Below, piece by piece: positions 1 to 8,954 of a DNA stretch of 45,254 nt (the first letter of the stretch is position 1; each line of letters starts with the position of its first letter). The stretch lies in NCBI GenBank assembly GCA_000320605.2, contig KB445798.1, forward strand, positions 135,943 to 181,196, in the 5' to 3' direction. The position numbers and the translations under genes are program-made. This DNA is from Gelatoporia subvermispora B (taxonomy: Eukaryota; Basidiomycota; Agaricomycetes; Polyporales; Gelatoporiaceae). Below the pieces are notes generated by a model, which saw nothing but the letters and a program-made list of their open reading frames with translations, was not told where the DNA came from and searched no databases.

Positions 1-1
1 G

Positions 2-328
2 GGCAAGTTGGTCTTTATTCCACGCATGACCTGCACTGCTGGAGAAGGAGACACCGGAATACCATATGAGCTCAAGCGACATCAATTCCCAGTTCGCCTG
101 GCATTCGCAATGACGATCAACAAGGCACAAGGACAATCACTCAAGCAAGTCGGATTAGACCTGCGCGTGCCAGTATTCACACATGGTCAACTTTATGTTG
201 CTCTGTCCCGTGTAACATCTGCTGCAAGAATAAAGGTGTTGTTTCCTTCAGACTCAGAGTCTACAACTACCAAAAATATTGTATACTCTGAGATTCTATT
301 ACGGTGGGTATTTTTGTTCCTTATTTGA
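2..328 (+). CDS. Helitron Rep/helicase, C-terminal end (partial)
   Basis: The window opens inside a reading frame that ends at 328. It encodes the last segment of a PIF1-type (SF1) DNA helicase as found in Helitron RepHel proteins. The visible signature is helicase motif [23 protein letters not shown] followed about 15 residues later by [12 protein letters not shown], whose arginine is the arginine finger. In Helitrons the helicase domain unwinds DNA during rolling-circle transposition. The Rep (HUH) domain and most of the helicase must lie left of the window. A Helitron-type 3' end follows 107-135 bases downstream, which supports a transposon helicase rather than the host PIF1. No break is seen in the visible part. 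Confidence 0.85.
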   Translation, partial: GKLVFIPRMTCTAGEGDTGIPYELKRHQFPVRLAFAMTINKAQGQSLKQVGLDLRVPVFTHGQLYVALSRVTSAARIKVLFPSDSESTTTKNIVYSEILLRWVFLFLI

Positions 329-434
329 TTGTTGTGTTAATAGGTCATTTGTAGCGAATGAGACAACACCACATGGTATTGTATGTAGATTGAATTGTAC
401 TTAATATATAACAATGATTATTTGTAATTGCGAA

Positions 435-463
435 CCCGTGGTGTCCACGGGCGCCGTTGCTGG
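435..463 (+). mobile_element. Helitron 3' terminus (hairpin plus CTGG end)
   Basis: A perfect 7-base-pair hairpin, CCCGTGG-TGT-CCACGGG, lies at 435-451. Twelve bases later the sequence reads CTGG (460-463) followed by T. Helitrons end in CTRR, carry a short GC-rich hairpin about 10-12 bases before that end, and insert between A and T. All three features fit, so the element most likely ends at 463. The 5' end (TC start) is outside the window. Confidence 0.75.
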
Positions 464-848
464 TGGGTGCGAAGGCGGGCGGTTCAAAGTAGGCGTCTTA
501 GCTGTAGTCCCGACTGACGGGCGGATGTAGTCCTCCGACCGGTGTTCAGTACTGAGCACGATCGGATCTCGAGCAGAATGGGTGTAAACGGAAGAGCCAC
601 TGTCCTCACGTGACCGTATAACTGCAGCCAATAGGCATCAGATCTGCTGGAACGGCACAGAGCTTACGAACGCTGATTGGTCGTTGGAGGTACAAATAGA
701 GACAAATACCAATCGTGCAGATCTTGCGGTAAACGTGTGAGGCCGATCACGACAAAGACCCACTGCAGATGCAGCGGGAACAACTGCTCCACCGCAAATA
801 CCACAGCCTACAGGATTGCAGCGCGTGATTGACGAAGGGGTGAGTATA
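464..848. other. Intergenic, no gene recognised
   Basis: Sequence between the Helitron end and the first transcription-factor fragment. Short open frames exist on the minus strand (638-934), but they lack family motifs and may be downstream remains of the zinc-cluster gene. No RNA gene or repeat was seen. Confidence 0.4.
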
Positions 849-1910
849 TCACGCTTTCTGTTGAGCTTCGATCCCCTGCGATTCGCAGCCTGTCTCCCAT
901 CTGGCTTTGCATATCTTCCTTGTCTGTGTAGCATCTGTCTCTTTCTTCTTCCTTTGCGCCGATGTCAACACCCCTCTCGGTTTCGCTTCTTGTTTCTCTT
1001 TTCTCTTCTGACTACTCTTACCATACCCATTCCTGATCCCGACCGGTCGTCCTTGCGGCGTAACCTCCCATGTGCGTTGGCAAACGTGGTCCTTCTCTGG
1101 TTTCCGCTTTGCGAACTTGTCGCATCGCCTAACAGGGAGAAATATTCATATCAACAACAAGACAGAACTACGAGTGGAACATCAGGACGTACACACAGGA
1201 TCCCGTCTCCGTACTAACGCAACGTAGCTTACGTTTGTGACAGAAGTCACATGCTGAGCCGTATTGACGGCGTATGACTTTACGCTTCGGCTGCAGAGCG
1301 TCCACCACAACGCCAGTGCTCTCGCTCATCATGGGAGCAATGTTAGCATTAATGTCACAACTAGAGCGAGAGTCGTCTTGAGACATCGCAGAAGATGCGG
1401 CCAAGGGAGCGCTGGGCGACGATGCCTCAGTGGGCGGCCCAGAAGGGACGCTCGAAGGCGAGTAGGAAGGGAGCACAGGTGAGAGATTTGCAGATAGGGA
1501 AGGGGCTGACGATGGTGAGCCCGCATTCTCCGAATAGATTGTGTCTACATTGAACGGTTGACGATAGTCCTCTGCTCATCTGAATACACGCATACCTATC
1601 TCATCCGGTGAAGCCGTTTTACGGCACTGATTCTCTTGACCTTGCCCTAGGGCTCCGAAGAATGGAGCGTTTAAAGGTGTATTTCCATCCACGCATACAT
1701 CCAGGGCGGGCCCAGTTTCTGCCACCGTTCGTCAGTGTTCTTCCCCGGGAATCCATCTCGATGTACCTACCCCTGCTTGTGAGCGTTGTCATCGATGCTT
1801 GAGCCACACCCAACGCGATTAGTGTTTTGTCGAAATCAAAGTTCGGATCTAGGTCTGGTAGATCCTCGTCAGGCACCTGCATTCAGAATGGTAGCTCCTC
1901 GCCGTCGTCA
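849..1910 (-). pseudogene. Zn2Cys6 transcription factor, left inverted copy (TF-A1)
   Basis: Minus-strand fragment of a fungal zinc-cluster transcription factor, a family of nuclear DNA-binding regulators. An acidic segment with DEDLPDLDPNFDFD (about 1875-1830) comes first. After introns, a Ser/Pro-rich segment leads into the zinc cluster CDFCHKRKLRC (around 1240). An intron at 1192-1129 (GTACGT...TTAG) splits the cluster. The next exon adds the last two cysteines in RCDKFAKRKPEKDHVC, giving spacing C-2-C-6-C-7-C-2-C-13-C; the last gap is longer than usual. The second exon stays open to a stop at 849. The copy carries a nonsense codon at 1883-1885, where the right-hand copy has Trp (FW), so the N-terminal part is broken. 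The usual downstream fungal-specific regulatory domain is not visible. The gene may be dead, or may start downstream of the stop. Confidence 0.6.
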
Positions 1911-1993
1911 TGGTATGTCGGCTTATGAGAGGTTCAGATCAGTCGCCACTACGAGCATGACGACATATGTAGCTGACCTGGTGCAATGTATCT
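1025..1993. repeat. Left arm of a ~1 kb inverted repeat
   Basis: The reverse complement of this stretch matches 4455-5513 closely over its whole length, with scattered substitutions. The main length difference is an insertion of roughly 95 bases in an intron of the right arm. The inner boundary is at AGATACATTG, and the outer boundary lies just after ATCAGGAATGGG on the opposite strand. It contains the zinc-cluster gene TF-A1. Confidence 0.85.
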
Positions 1994-3600
1994 TGGAGAT
2001 CTCCTCCATGTTTGTTGCAGGGTGCGTCTCCGTATGTTGTATTGTTCGTACTGGTGCCAGTGGGCGCTCTATTCGAACTGTAATGCTACAAGATCCTCAG
2101 CTATCAGTATCACGGGTTGGTATGAGACACCAGCTTACATCCATGGCATAAGGATCCGCAGCTAGCGACGGGTACATTCCAACCATAGTTGACATGGCTT
2201 GCCTCTCCGGTACTCCATGTTGGAACAAATATGGTGTGTAGAGCCTTAGCGGAATCGAGTGTGTCGAGTCACAGCGAACATCTACAAACAACAGGGCCTT
2301 TTATGCTCTTGGGAGATGGCCTACCATCACTGTGGCCATCGACAGAGTCACCACATGTCAGCTGCGGTGCCACTACCTTCTCTCCAGCCCACAATGGGCC
2401 TGATCCCCCTTTGCTCGGTGCCTATGCGGAGGATTAGAACGGGTGCGTGTCTGTGATCCGTGATCACCACGAGGCAGGGTCCTTGCCTGATATTCACGCT
2501 CGCATAGACGGAAATCGTGGGATTATCCTCGTTCTAGAACATAACCCGCTTGCGGACATATAGGAAGAAGCAAGATCTCGGACTGTAAGTGACCGAACAG
2601 GTCTAGAGACACGCAGTGCGGGATGTTGTGCTCATCTATTCACGGCCGTGCATCGGGAAAGGTTTACAGGGCTGTTTGGCTCCATATAGTAGAAGTTCTG
2701 GACCGGATTAAGCACGAGGAGGTTGAACTGGAGTCAGCCAGAAGGCTACAAGGGGACGAGATGGTGCGGCAGCCAATCCCGTCGATGCTTCGCGGGCGCT
2801 GTGCACTGACGAAACAGGAAACTCGCTTAGCACGACGTCGACTTCGCGCCTCCTCAACAACAGGGAACAATGCGGATATCACATCTCGTGTACCGTCAGT
2901 TTTCAGGGTCACTTCTGGGCACAAAGGATAACGCTGTGATATTGCGAATGTGATTTAAAAAAAGCCAATGTTCCCAGCTCGGAGAGAACGGCTAGACCCG
3001 GGAATGTCGCATACCGCCTCCGTGAGCGCTTGAGCAGCGACGCGCATGCGATCGATGAGTCTGCGACATAGGCCTCTGAGATTAATCCCTCTCGTTCTAC
3101 CAATCTGTCCGGGATCACAAACGTTGGAATATTGAGGACATGTTGAAGAGAACGCATTCAGCAAAATGATAAAAGGTAAATACAACAATGCGAACGCAAA
3201 CACGGGAGGTGCACACATGAACAAAGACAGAGAGGTGACCAGCAGATTCAGGAGTGACGCAAGAACATGCCAGCAATGATACGGAATAGGAAGGGAAACA
3301 GGCAGAATCACCTCAGGCTCTCTGTTTACCCCTTCGTCATCCCGTTAGCAATCTCCTCACCGGCGGTCACGTTCGTTTGCTTACGCCGCTAAGGTGGAGC
3401 AAGAGCTCGTCCAGCTTCCTCTCTGCATACTGCGAGCGCCGCTGAGGCTCTTCCTTGGCCATTCTTGACCCCTTTTGGGCACCTACGTGTCCTGATTTTG
3501 CAAGTCCGGGCCCACTGATGATCCGGGTGTTGGATAGAGTATCCCGTACACGAAGTACAGATTAATCCGAAGGTACGTAGACCCTTGGGCCCGCGTGCTG
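1994..3600. other. Spacer of the inverted repeat, no gene recognised
   Basis: About 1.6 kb between the inverted arms. Only short open frames on both strands were found, none with a motif or a convincing splice structure. It may contain decayed exons of the neighbouring transcription-factor copies. Confidence 0.4.
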
Positions 3601-3879
3601 AGAAGCACGTACAGCAGACACTCACGCGCATGACTCGCCATTCCCAATACAGCGAATCGTCCGCCGCTTGCACTGATCACGCGACGTATCGAAAGGACGA
3701 CGACCAGCAACATCATCGTGTCTCCCCTGCATGCCCTCTCCATGAACTTGCTCTGAACCGGTTGTATATTCCATCGGAGAGCCGTATAACAGACTGATAG
3801 AGTATGGTGCGACTAGAGTTGGAGACGGAGACGAAATGGTGGCCGGTGAGTGCATGATGTGAAGACCCGGATCGATCAA
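3488..3879 (-). pseudogene. Zn2Cys6 transcription-factor fragment (TF-B1)
   Basis: The minus strand encodes GRRPFDTSRDQCKRRTIRC followed by GNGESC. This is the first half of a zinc cluster whose first cysteine has become Arg (SRDQC where SCDQC is expected). A 5' splice site GTGAGT follows directly. After the likely acceptor, the next exon reads ATRAQGSTYLR, where the expected cysteines appear as Arg and Tyr. The same arrangement is seen in TF-B2 near 5620-5890, so the two are paralogous fragments. With three of six metal ligands lost, it cannot be a working zinc cluster. It lies inside the spacer of the TF-A inverted repeat. Confidence 0.55.
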
Positions 3880-4454
3880 TGTAGACTCATTGACAGATTA
3901 TCTACGAGGATGCACTTTCGTATCGTCATATGCGTGCGGATCCTTTAGAACTGAATGTCTTATCATATCGCCCGAACGTAATCCTGGTACATCTTGACGC
4001 GTGCTATCATGCGGCGCGAGATTGATGTGCGATGATTGGCCTGCTAGTGCTATGAAATGGCATTCTCGGTCGATATCACTTTCACTACTAACGAATGCTC
4101 TGCGTACCTGGGTGAGAGCCCTGTATGGCGGTGTGACCAGCGTGCATCATTGCACTGGGGTAGAGGTTACTTGCTATGAAATTCTACATAAAGGTGGCGT
4201 TAGTTCAAGTTACGGGACAGTGCTTGAACATAACTAACCTGGTTCGCTGCCAACGGGAGATGTCGTTGTGCTGCAAAGGGTGCATCTATGTTCTTACTCT
4301 GTGCTGTACTCACAGACTGCGTATATTGCGGAGCGGCACTCAGCTGCCGAAAGCTTGTTATATTTTCATCATCGAACATAACATTAGAGAACTTACACCC
4401 ATTATATTAGTAAGCATATCGCCAATGGCCTCCTAGTTGCGTGCTGTGGAACCC
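3880..4454. other. Spacer of the inverted repeat, right part
   Basis: No gene recognised. Short open frames (4001-4436, + strand) show no motif. Confidence 0.4.
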
Positions 4455-5513
4455 AGATACATTGCACCAGGTCAGCTACATATGTCGTTATGCTCGTAGT
4501 GGCGACTGATCTGAACCTTCTATAAGCTGACAGACCATGAGGGCGGCGAGGAGCTACCATTCTGGATGCGGGTGCCTGACGAGGATCTACCAGACCTAGA
4601 CCCGAACTTTGATTTCGACAAAGCACTGATCGCGTTGGGTGTGGATCAAGCATCGATGACAACGCTCACGAGCAGAGGTAGGTACATCGTGATGGATTCC
4701 CGGGGAAGAACACTGACGAACGGTGACAGATACTGGGCCCGCCCTGGACGTATGCATGGACGGAAATACACCTTCAGACGCTCCATTCTTCGGAGCCCTA
4801 GTGCAAAGTCAAGAGAATCAGTGCCGTGAAACGGCTTCACCGGATGAGATAGGTACGCGTGTATTCAGATGAGCAGAGGACTATCGTCAACCATTCAATG
4901 TAGACACAATATATTCGGAGAATGCGGGCTCACCATCGTCAGCCCCTTCCCTATCTGCATATCTCTCACCTGTGCTCTCTTCCTACTCGCCTTCGAGCGT
5001 CCCTTCCGGGCCGCCCACTGAGGCATCGTCGCCCAGCGCTCCCTTGGCCGCATCTTCTGCGATGTCTCAAGACGACTCTCGCTCTAGTTATGACATTAGT
5101 GCTAACATTGCTCCCATAATGAGCGAGAGCACTGACATTGCGGTGGATGCTCTGCAGCCGAAGCGCAAAGTCATACGCCGTCAATACGGCTCAACATGCG
5201 ACTTCTGCCATAAATGTAAGCCGTGTTGCCTTATTGCAGAGGCCGGGTTCTGTGTGTGCGTCCCTGGAATTGCGACACAGTAAGCGAGGGCGGGAGTCCC
5301 TCCGTGAGGGGGTGGGGCGTGTGAATCGACAATGCAGACGAGGTTGACGAAGGCATATGTTCAACTCGTTGTCCTTTTTTTTGTCGAGATGAACACTTCT
5401 TCCCGTTAGGCAATGCAACAAGTTTACAACGGCGGAACCGGTGGTGGACCACGTTTGCCAGCACACATGGGAAGTTACGCCGAAAGGACGATCGGTAGGT
5501 ATCAGGAATGGGT
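4455..5513. repeat. Right arm of the ~1 kb inverted repeat
   Basis: Inverted copy of 1025-1993, separated from it by about 2.46 kb. It carries TF-A2 on the + strand. The extra length is mostly an insertion in the intron that splits the zinc cluster (5256-5409 here against 64 bases in the left arm). Confidence 0.85.
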
Positions 5514-5540
5514 CCGGATGTTTCAGAGCGTATGTCATAC
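4533..5540 (+). pseudogene. Zn2Cys6 transcription factor, right inverted copy (TF-A2)
   Basis: Paralogue of TF-A1 in opposite orientation. Phase-consistent exons can be read: about 4533-4677 (GGEELPFWMRVPDEDLPDL), 4730-4807, 4877-5255 (Ser/Pro-rich, then the zinc cluster) and 5410 onward (CNKFTTAEPVVDHVC). Unlike the left copy it keeps the Trp codon at about 4565. Its DNA-binding loop is altered, however: HKRKLRC in the left copy reads HKCKPCC here, so the basic Arg-Lys-Leu-Arg contact residues are lost and two extra cysteines appear. Similarity to the left arm stops soon after 5513 and the frame then ends within about 40 bases. Splice phases are intact, but the changed recognition loop and lost 3' end argue for a pseudogene. 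Confidence 0.6.
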
Positions 5541-6132
5541 ATGCACTATGGAAGGATCCAATGTTATGTTAGCCATGCAAAATGCACCCCGGGCCTGCAT
5601 CACGAAGACAGTAAGGTACTCACACACACGGCTCGTCGTCACCGGTACAACGGGTCCGCCGCCTACAATGATCGCACGATGCGTTGAAGGGTCGACGCCC
5701 TGCAACATTCTCGTACCCTTCTTGCACATCCGCTTCATTCTCTTGCTCTGCTCCGGAGGCCAAGAGACGCCGGGGTACAAATGCTCGGTCTGCGGCAGAT
5801 CGAAATAGTGGTCGATGAGAGTGTCTTCGTACGACCATGCATGTTCTTCTGAAGACTGTGGTGTTGGCCATCGTGAAAATGATACTGCCACGAGAAGCTG
5901 CTAGAGAATGGTTTCCAATCAAGTCCACGGGATGGTAGATGCGATGCTCACTTTGGCTGAGACAAAGGACATGACGCGTCGCATTCGAAAAAGCCCATCG
6001 CGATGTTCGGAAGGAAAGAGAAGACGCAATCGAGCGAGGAAAGTCTCTGATGTTATAAACAACCAGTAAAATAAAGGACACAGCACTGAATGAGCCACGA
6101 GACTCATGTTTTTCATGTAATGTGCTAGTCAA
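5535..6132 (-). pseudogene. Zn2Cys6 transcription-factor fragment (TF-B2)
   Basis: Minus-strand open frame ending in GRRPFNASCDHCRRRTRC then TGDDEPC, followed by GTGAGT. It is a zinc-cluster start in which one residue between the second and third cysteine is missing (C-2-C-5-C instead of C-2-C-6-C). A following exon may supply ARGAFC. It resembles TF-B1 in both sequence and splice position. No regulatory domain follows; instead the next sequence is TF-A2 on the other strand. Confidence 0.5.
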
Positions 6133-6700
6133 CAGTAGAGGGCCGCTGTTCCTTGTTCATGTCATCCGCCCTCTTTATGTGCAGGCACTTCCTTTGTCGG
6201 TTCATTTTTCACTTCAATTGTTCCTGCTGAGAGCGTCAGAAATCAGGGTCTCATGGAACAAAGTATGTGAATACTTTGCGCCGTTTCTCTGGATAAAGCA
6301 AGCCTGCTCAGGCTTCGCGAGAACCCATTCACGATACGGTCTGCGGCCTCGGAAGACCGGCAATACGTTCAGGATGTAATGCAATGTTCAGCAGATCAGA
6401 GTAGTGTACTTTTAGCTACCAGAACTTATCATTTTGAATTGTGTACCAGACACATCCGTCCAACCTGCACACCTTGTCCTGCAGAGTGCGTCGCGGAAGC
6501 TCGTCGAGGGTGTGCAAGTCACATGACTCACGCAGTGCTCGGCGCTGAACTCCATATAAGGGCATGCTGTTACCAAACGGAGAAGCCGAAGGCGGCGCCA
6601 CGGAGCGTCATCGCTCTAGGCGTCGGCGAACAGCCGCTCTGTGGTACCTCCCACTCTTCCTCCCGTGATGCCCCACGATGATGTAACCGTCCCTTTCCCT
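6133..6700. other. Intergenic, upstream region of the small-protein gene
   Basis: No gene recognised. The right end forms the promoter region of the gene at 6805. Confidence 0.4.
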
Positions 6701-6703
6701 GCA

Positions 6704-6712
6704 CATATATAC
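6704..6712 (+). promoter_or_regulatory. TATA box of the 6805 gene
   Basis: CATATATAC lies 93 bases upstream of the ATG at 6805, followed by a pyrimidine-rich stretch. This arrangement suits a strongly expressed fungal gene. Confidence 0.5.
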
Positions 6713-6804
6713 ACCCTCGTACACTTAGTCCAACCGCCACCCTCTTCATCTCCTAAAGACTATATTCGCACATCACTTTCATATCACCGCCGTTAACGAC
6801 AATC

Positions 6805-7311
6805 ATGGACAACACCTACGACCAGCAGAGCCAGAACCAAGGCACTGACCAGTCCGGATTCAACGCTGGAGGCCAGGGCGTCGGTGGCGCGTACGACCAG
6901 ATGAGCTCGGCCGCAAACTCTGGGTCTGAAAGGGGCGGCGAGGACCACATGGGCGGCGGCCAGGGTTCGTTCGGCTCCGGCGTTGCTGGTGGCGGCGGCC
7001 AGGCGCCCAGCAACCAGCAACAGCAGCAACAAGGACAGGGCCAGCCCGCAGAGAAGCAGGATTGGCTCGACAAGGGACTCCAGGGGCTCAGTAAGAAGGC
7101 AGGATACAACCTGGTCAGTCATACTTGTATCTTGGCGAGAGTGAGGTTCTGATCACAACGCAGAGCGCTCAGAATGCGGACAAGATCGGTGACTTTGCGA
7201 ACAAGGAAGCTAAGCAGTACGAGGGTTAGTCTGATTGTGTACATATGCTGTACGTGGTGTGCTGATTACGGCGCCGTATACACAGGCCGCAACATTCCTG
7301 GTGTTCAGTAG
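6805..7311 (+). CDS. Small Gly/Gln-rich hypothetical protein
   Basis: Three exons, 6805-7113, 7164-7224 and 7286-7311, give a 131-residue protein. Introns are GTCAGT...CAG and GTTAGT...CAG with matching phases. The first 85 or so residues are low-complexity (Gly, Gln, Asn, Ser; a run of six Gln). The C-terminal part, with WLDKGLQGLSKKAGYN and then QNADKIGDFANKEAKQYEG, is amphipathic and charged and ends IPGVQ. There is no signal peptide or membrane segment. I recognise this layout as a common small, uncharacterised basidiomycete protein type but know no function. Joining the exons restores a conserved-looking tail, which is the best evidence for the splice model. A TATA box lies upstream. Confidence 0.75.
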
Positions 7312-8869
7312 ATACTGCGCTGTCTTCTGTCAATTATGTTGGTCGCTGTACAGCAGTGTACATTTTGTATCATCAGACTTTTGAACCTACATTGAACCAG
7401 TCGTCGTTTGGTCTCTTTATCGCGTCGACGCCTCTTGTTGACGTGGGCGCGTATATTCGCCAGTGGCCCTTTGAAGGCTGTTACGTGGATGTCATACCAC
7501 CCGTTCATGATGAGCATAATATGGACATCTCTTTCCCACGGTCTGTCCAATGCCGGTGTAGTCCATGTCTTGTGTATTTTGGCCGAGATGAGCATGCAGC
7601 AACTTCTCATCTCATTCCTAGCGGACCAACGACTCGTGGCGACAAGTCAGCGCTAAGATGTAGCCGGCATCTGCCGGGGAGGGATAGGCGCTTGTCCCCA
7701 GAATTTCTGATGCAAAGTTGCCGACCAGAATGCTTCTTTCGCTCTCTTCTCTGTAAGGGAATGCTACAGTACTTGCCTGGAGAGTTCTGGGTTCTCAAGA
7801 ACAGCACTCTGGCAAGTTTGAGTGCTTCGCGCTCACGCTTCTGCCGTGGTGTTACCTAAATCTAGCACGCGGACAACTCTGCTTTTCTTCGGGGCTTCAT
7901 TGAACACTCGGACGGTCAGCTGAACGTACTCTAGGATGCCGTTTGTCAACTTAGATCTGAGCTACCACTCTATCAGCGACGGAAGGAGCCAAAAGGCCGC
8001 AAGTGATGACGTCCTCTGCAGTGGTCTTTCATATTACGGCAGTCCCTCTGAATCCAGCTCCACTTGCATTCGGGCCCTCGTTCCTGGCTGCACTAACTCG
8101 GACAATCTTCCTTTCTCGTTATTATCACGACTTACGGAGTCCCCGGTCCAGCTCAATGGGCCGGGGTCAGATGATGTACCGTGATAGGTGTGCAGCTCGG
8201 TCTAGCCCTGCATACCTGCATGCCGCTCCGAGGGGCGGACCAGGCGGGGGACAAGAGGAGCAGTCCCGGATGCACAGTCCACGCGCCGTGACGAGTGGGC
8301 AGCACCAAGGCCAGGACGATGGTAGGGTGACAGACAGTGCAGTCCACTCCCGTCGTAGACGGGTTGGCAACTCAGTCCAGTCCCAGCCGAATACCGTCTG
8401 GTCCAACGAGCACCGTGGCGATGGCAGGGTCAGCAAGTATTGCAGTCTCAACCCAGTCCATAACCGTATATCATCTGGCGAAGACGAAAACAGAGGTGTG
8501 GCGGCAGCTCGAGTGAGACGGCGAATGAAGGCAACAACTTACGCGTCTGAGCATCACGCGCGTCCCGGTCAGCATCACGTGGGCGCGCTACGCCGACTTG
8601 AGATGGCAGGGAAGGCAGGAGACGCGCAACTTACTTTCCTCTCGTCAACAGCCGTGCAGTACCGCGGTCCATGCGCTTCAACCGGTCAGCGGTCGTTTTA
8701 TGATGTTCACTCGTCGAAGATCGAGAATCCGAAGGCGAAGCACTACAGTCATGTGGGACAGGGGACACATGGAGGGCGCCGAACTCGGCCGCGAGCTCAG
8801 CCTATTGACCAGGTATTCCATTTCTCCCGCTCATGCACCTTAAATGCCGTGAACGTACGTCTCGCCATG
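7312..8869. other. Long intergenic region before the fucosidase gene
   Basis: About 1.5 kb. A 347-codon open frame (8003-9046, +) exists here, but it is Arg/Ser/His-rich, shows no motif and runs out of frame over the first exon of the fucosidase, so I do not call it. No repeat array or RNA gene was seen. Confidence 0.4.
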
Positions 8870-8913
8870 TATAAGGGTCTGCGTCTGGGGCCTCGCTGCA
8901 CTCGCCCTATATA
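8870..8913 (+). promoter_or_regulatory. Candidate TATA boxes of the fucosidase gene
   Basis: TATAAGG at 8870-8876 and TATATA at 8908-8913 lie 85 and 47 bases before the ATG at 8955. Which one is used cannot be told from sequence. Confidence 0.4.
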
Positions 8914-8954
8914 CCTGCGTCGACTCGTGGGACGCAGTCGCACTCGTGTACAAC

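Noticed and set aside
4853..4876. 24-base GT-AG segment as an intron in TF-A2 (and its mirror in TF-A1)
   Set aside because: Too short. A donor at 4808 gives a 69-base intron with the same phase.
1025..5513. Inverted arms as terminal repeats of a large DNA transposon
   Set aside because: The arms contain host-like transcription-factor exons, no transposase lies between them, and no target duplication was seen at the outer limits. An inverted duplication fits better.
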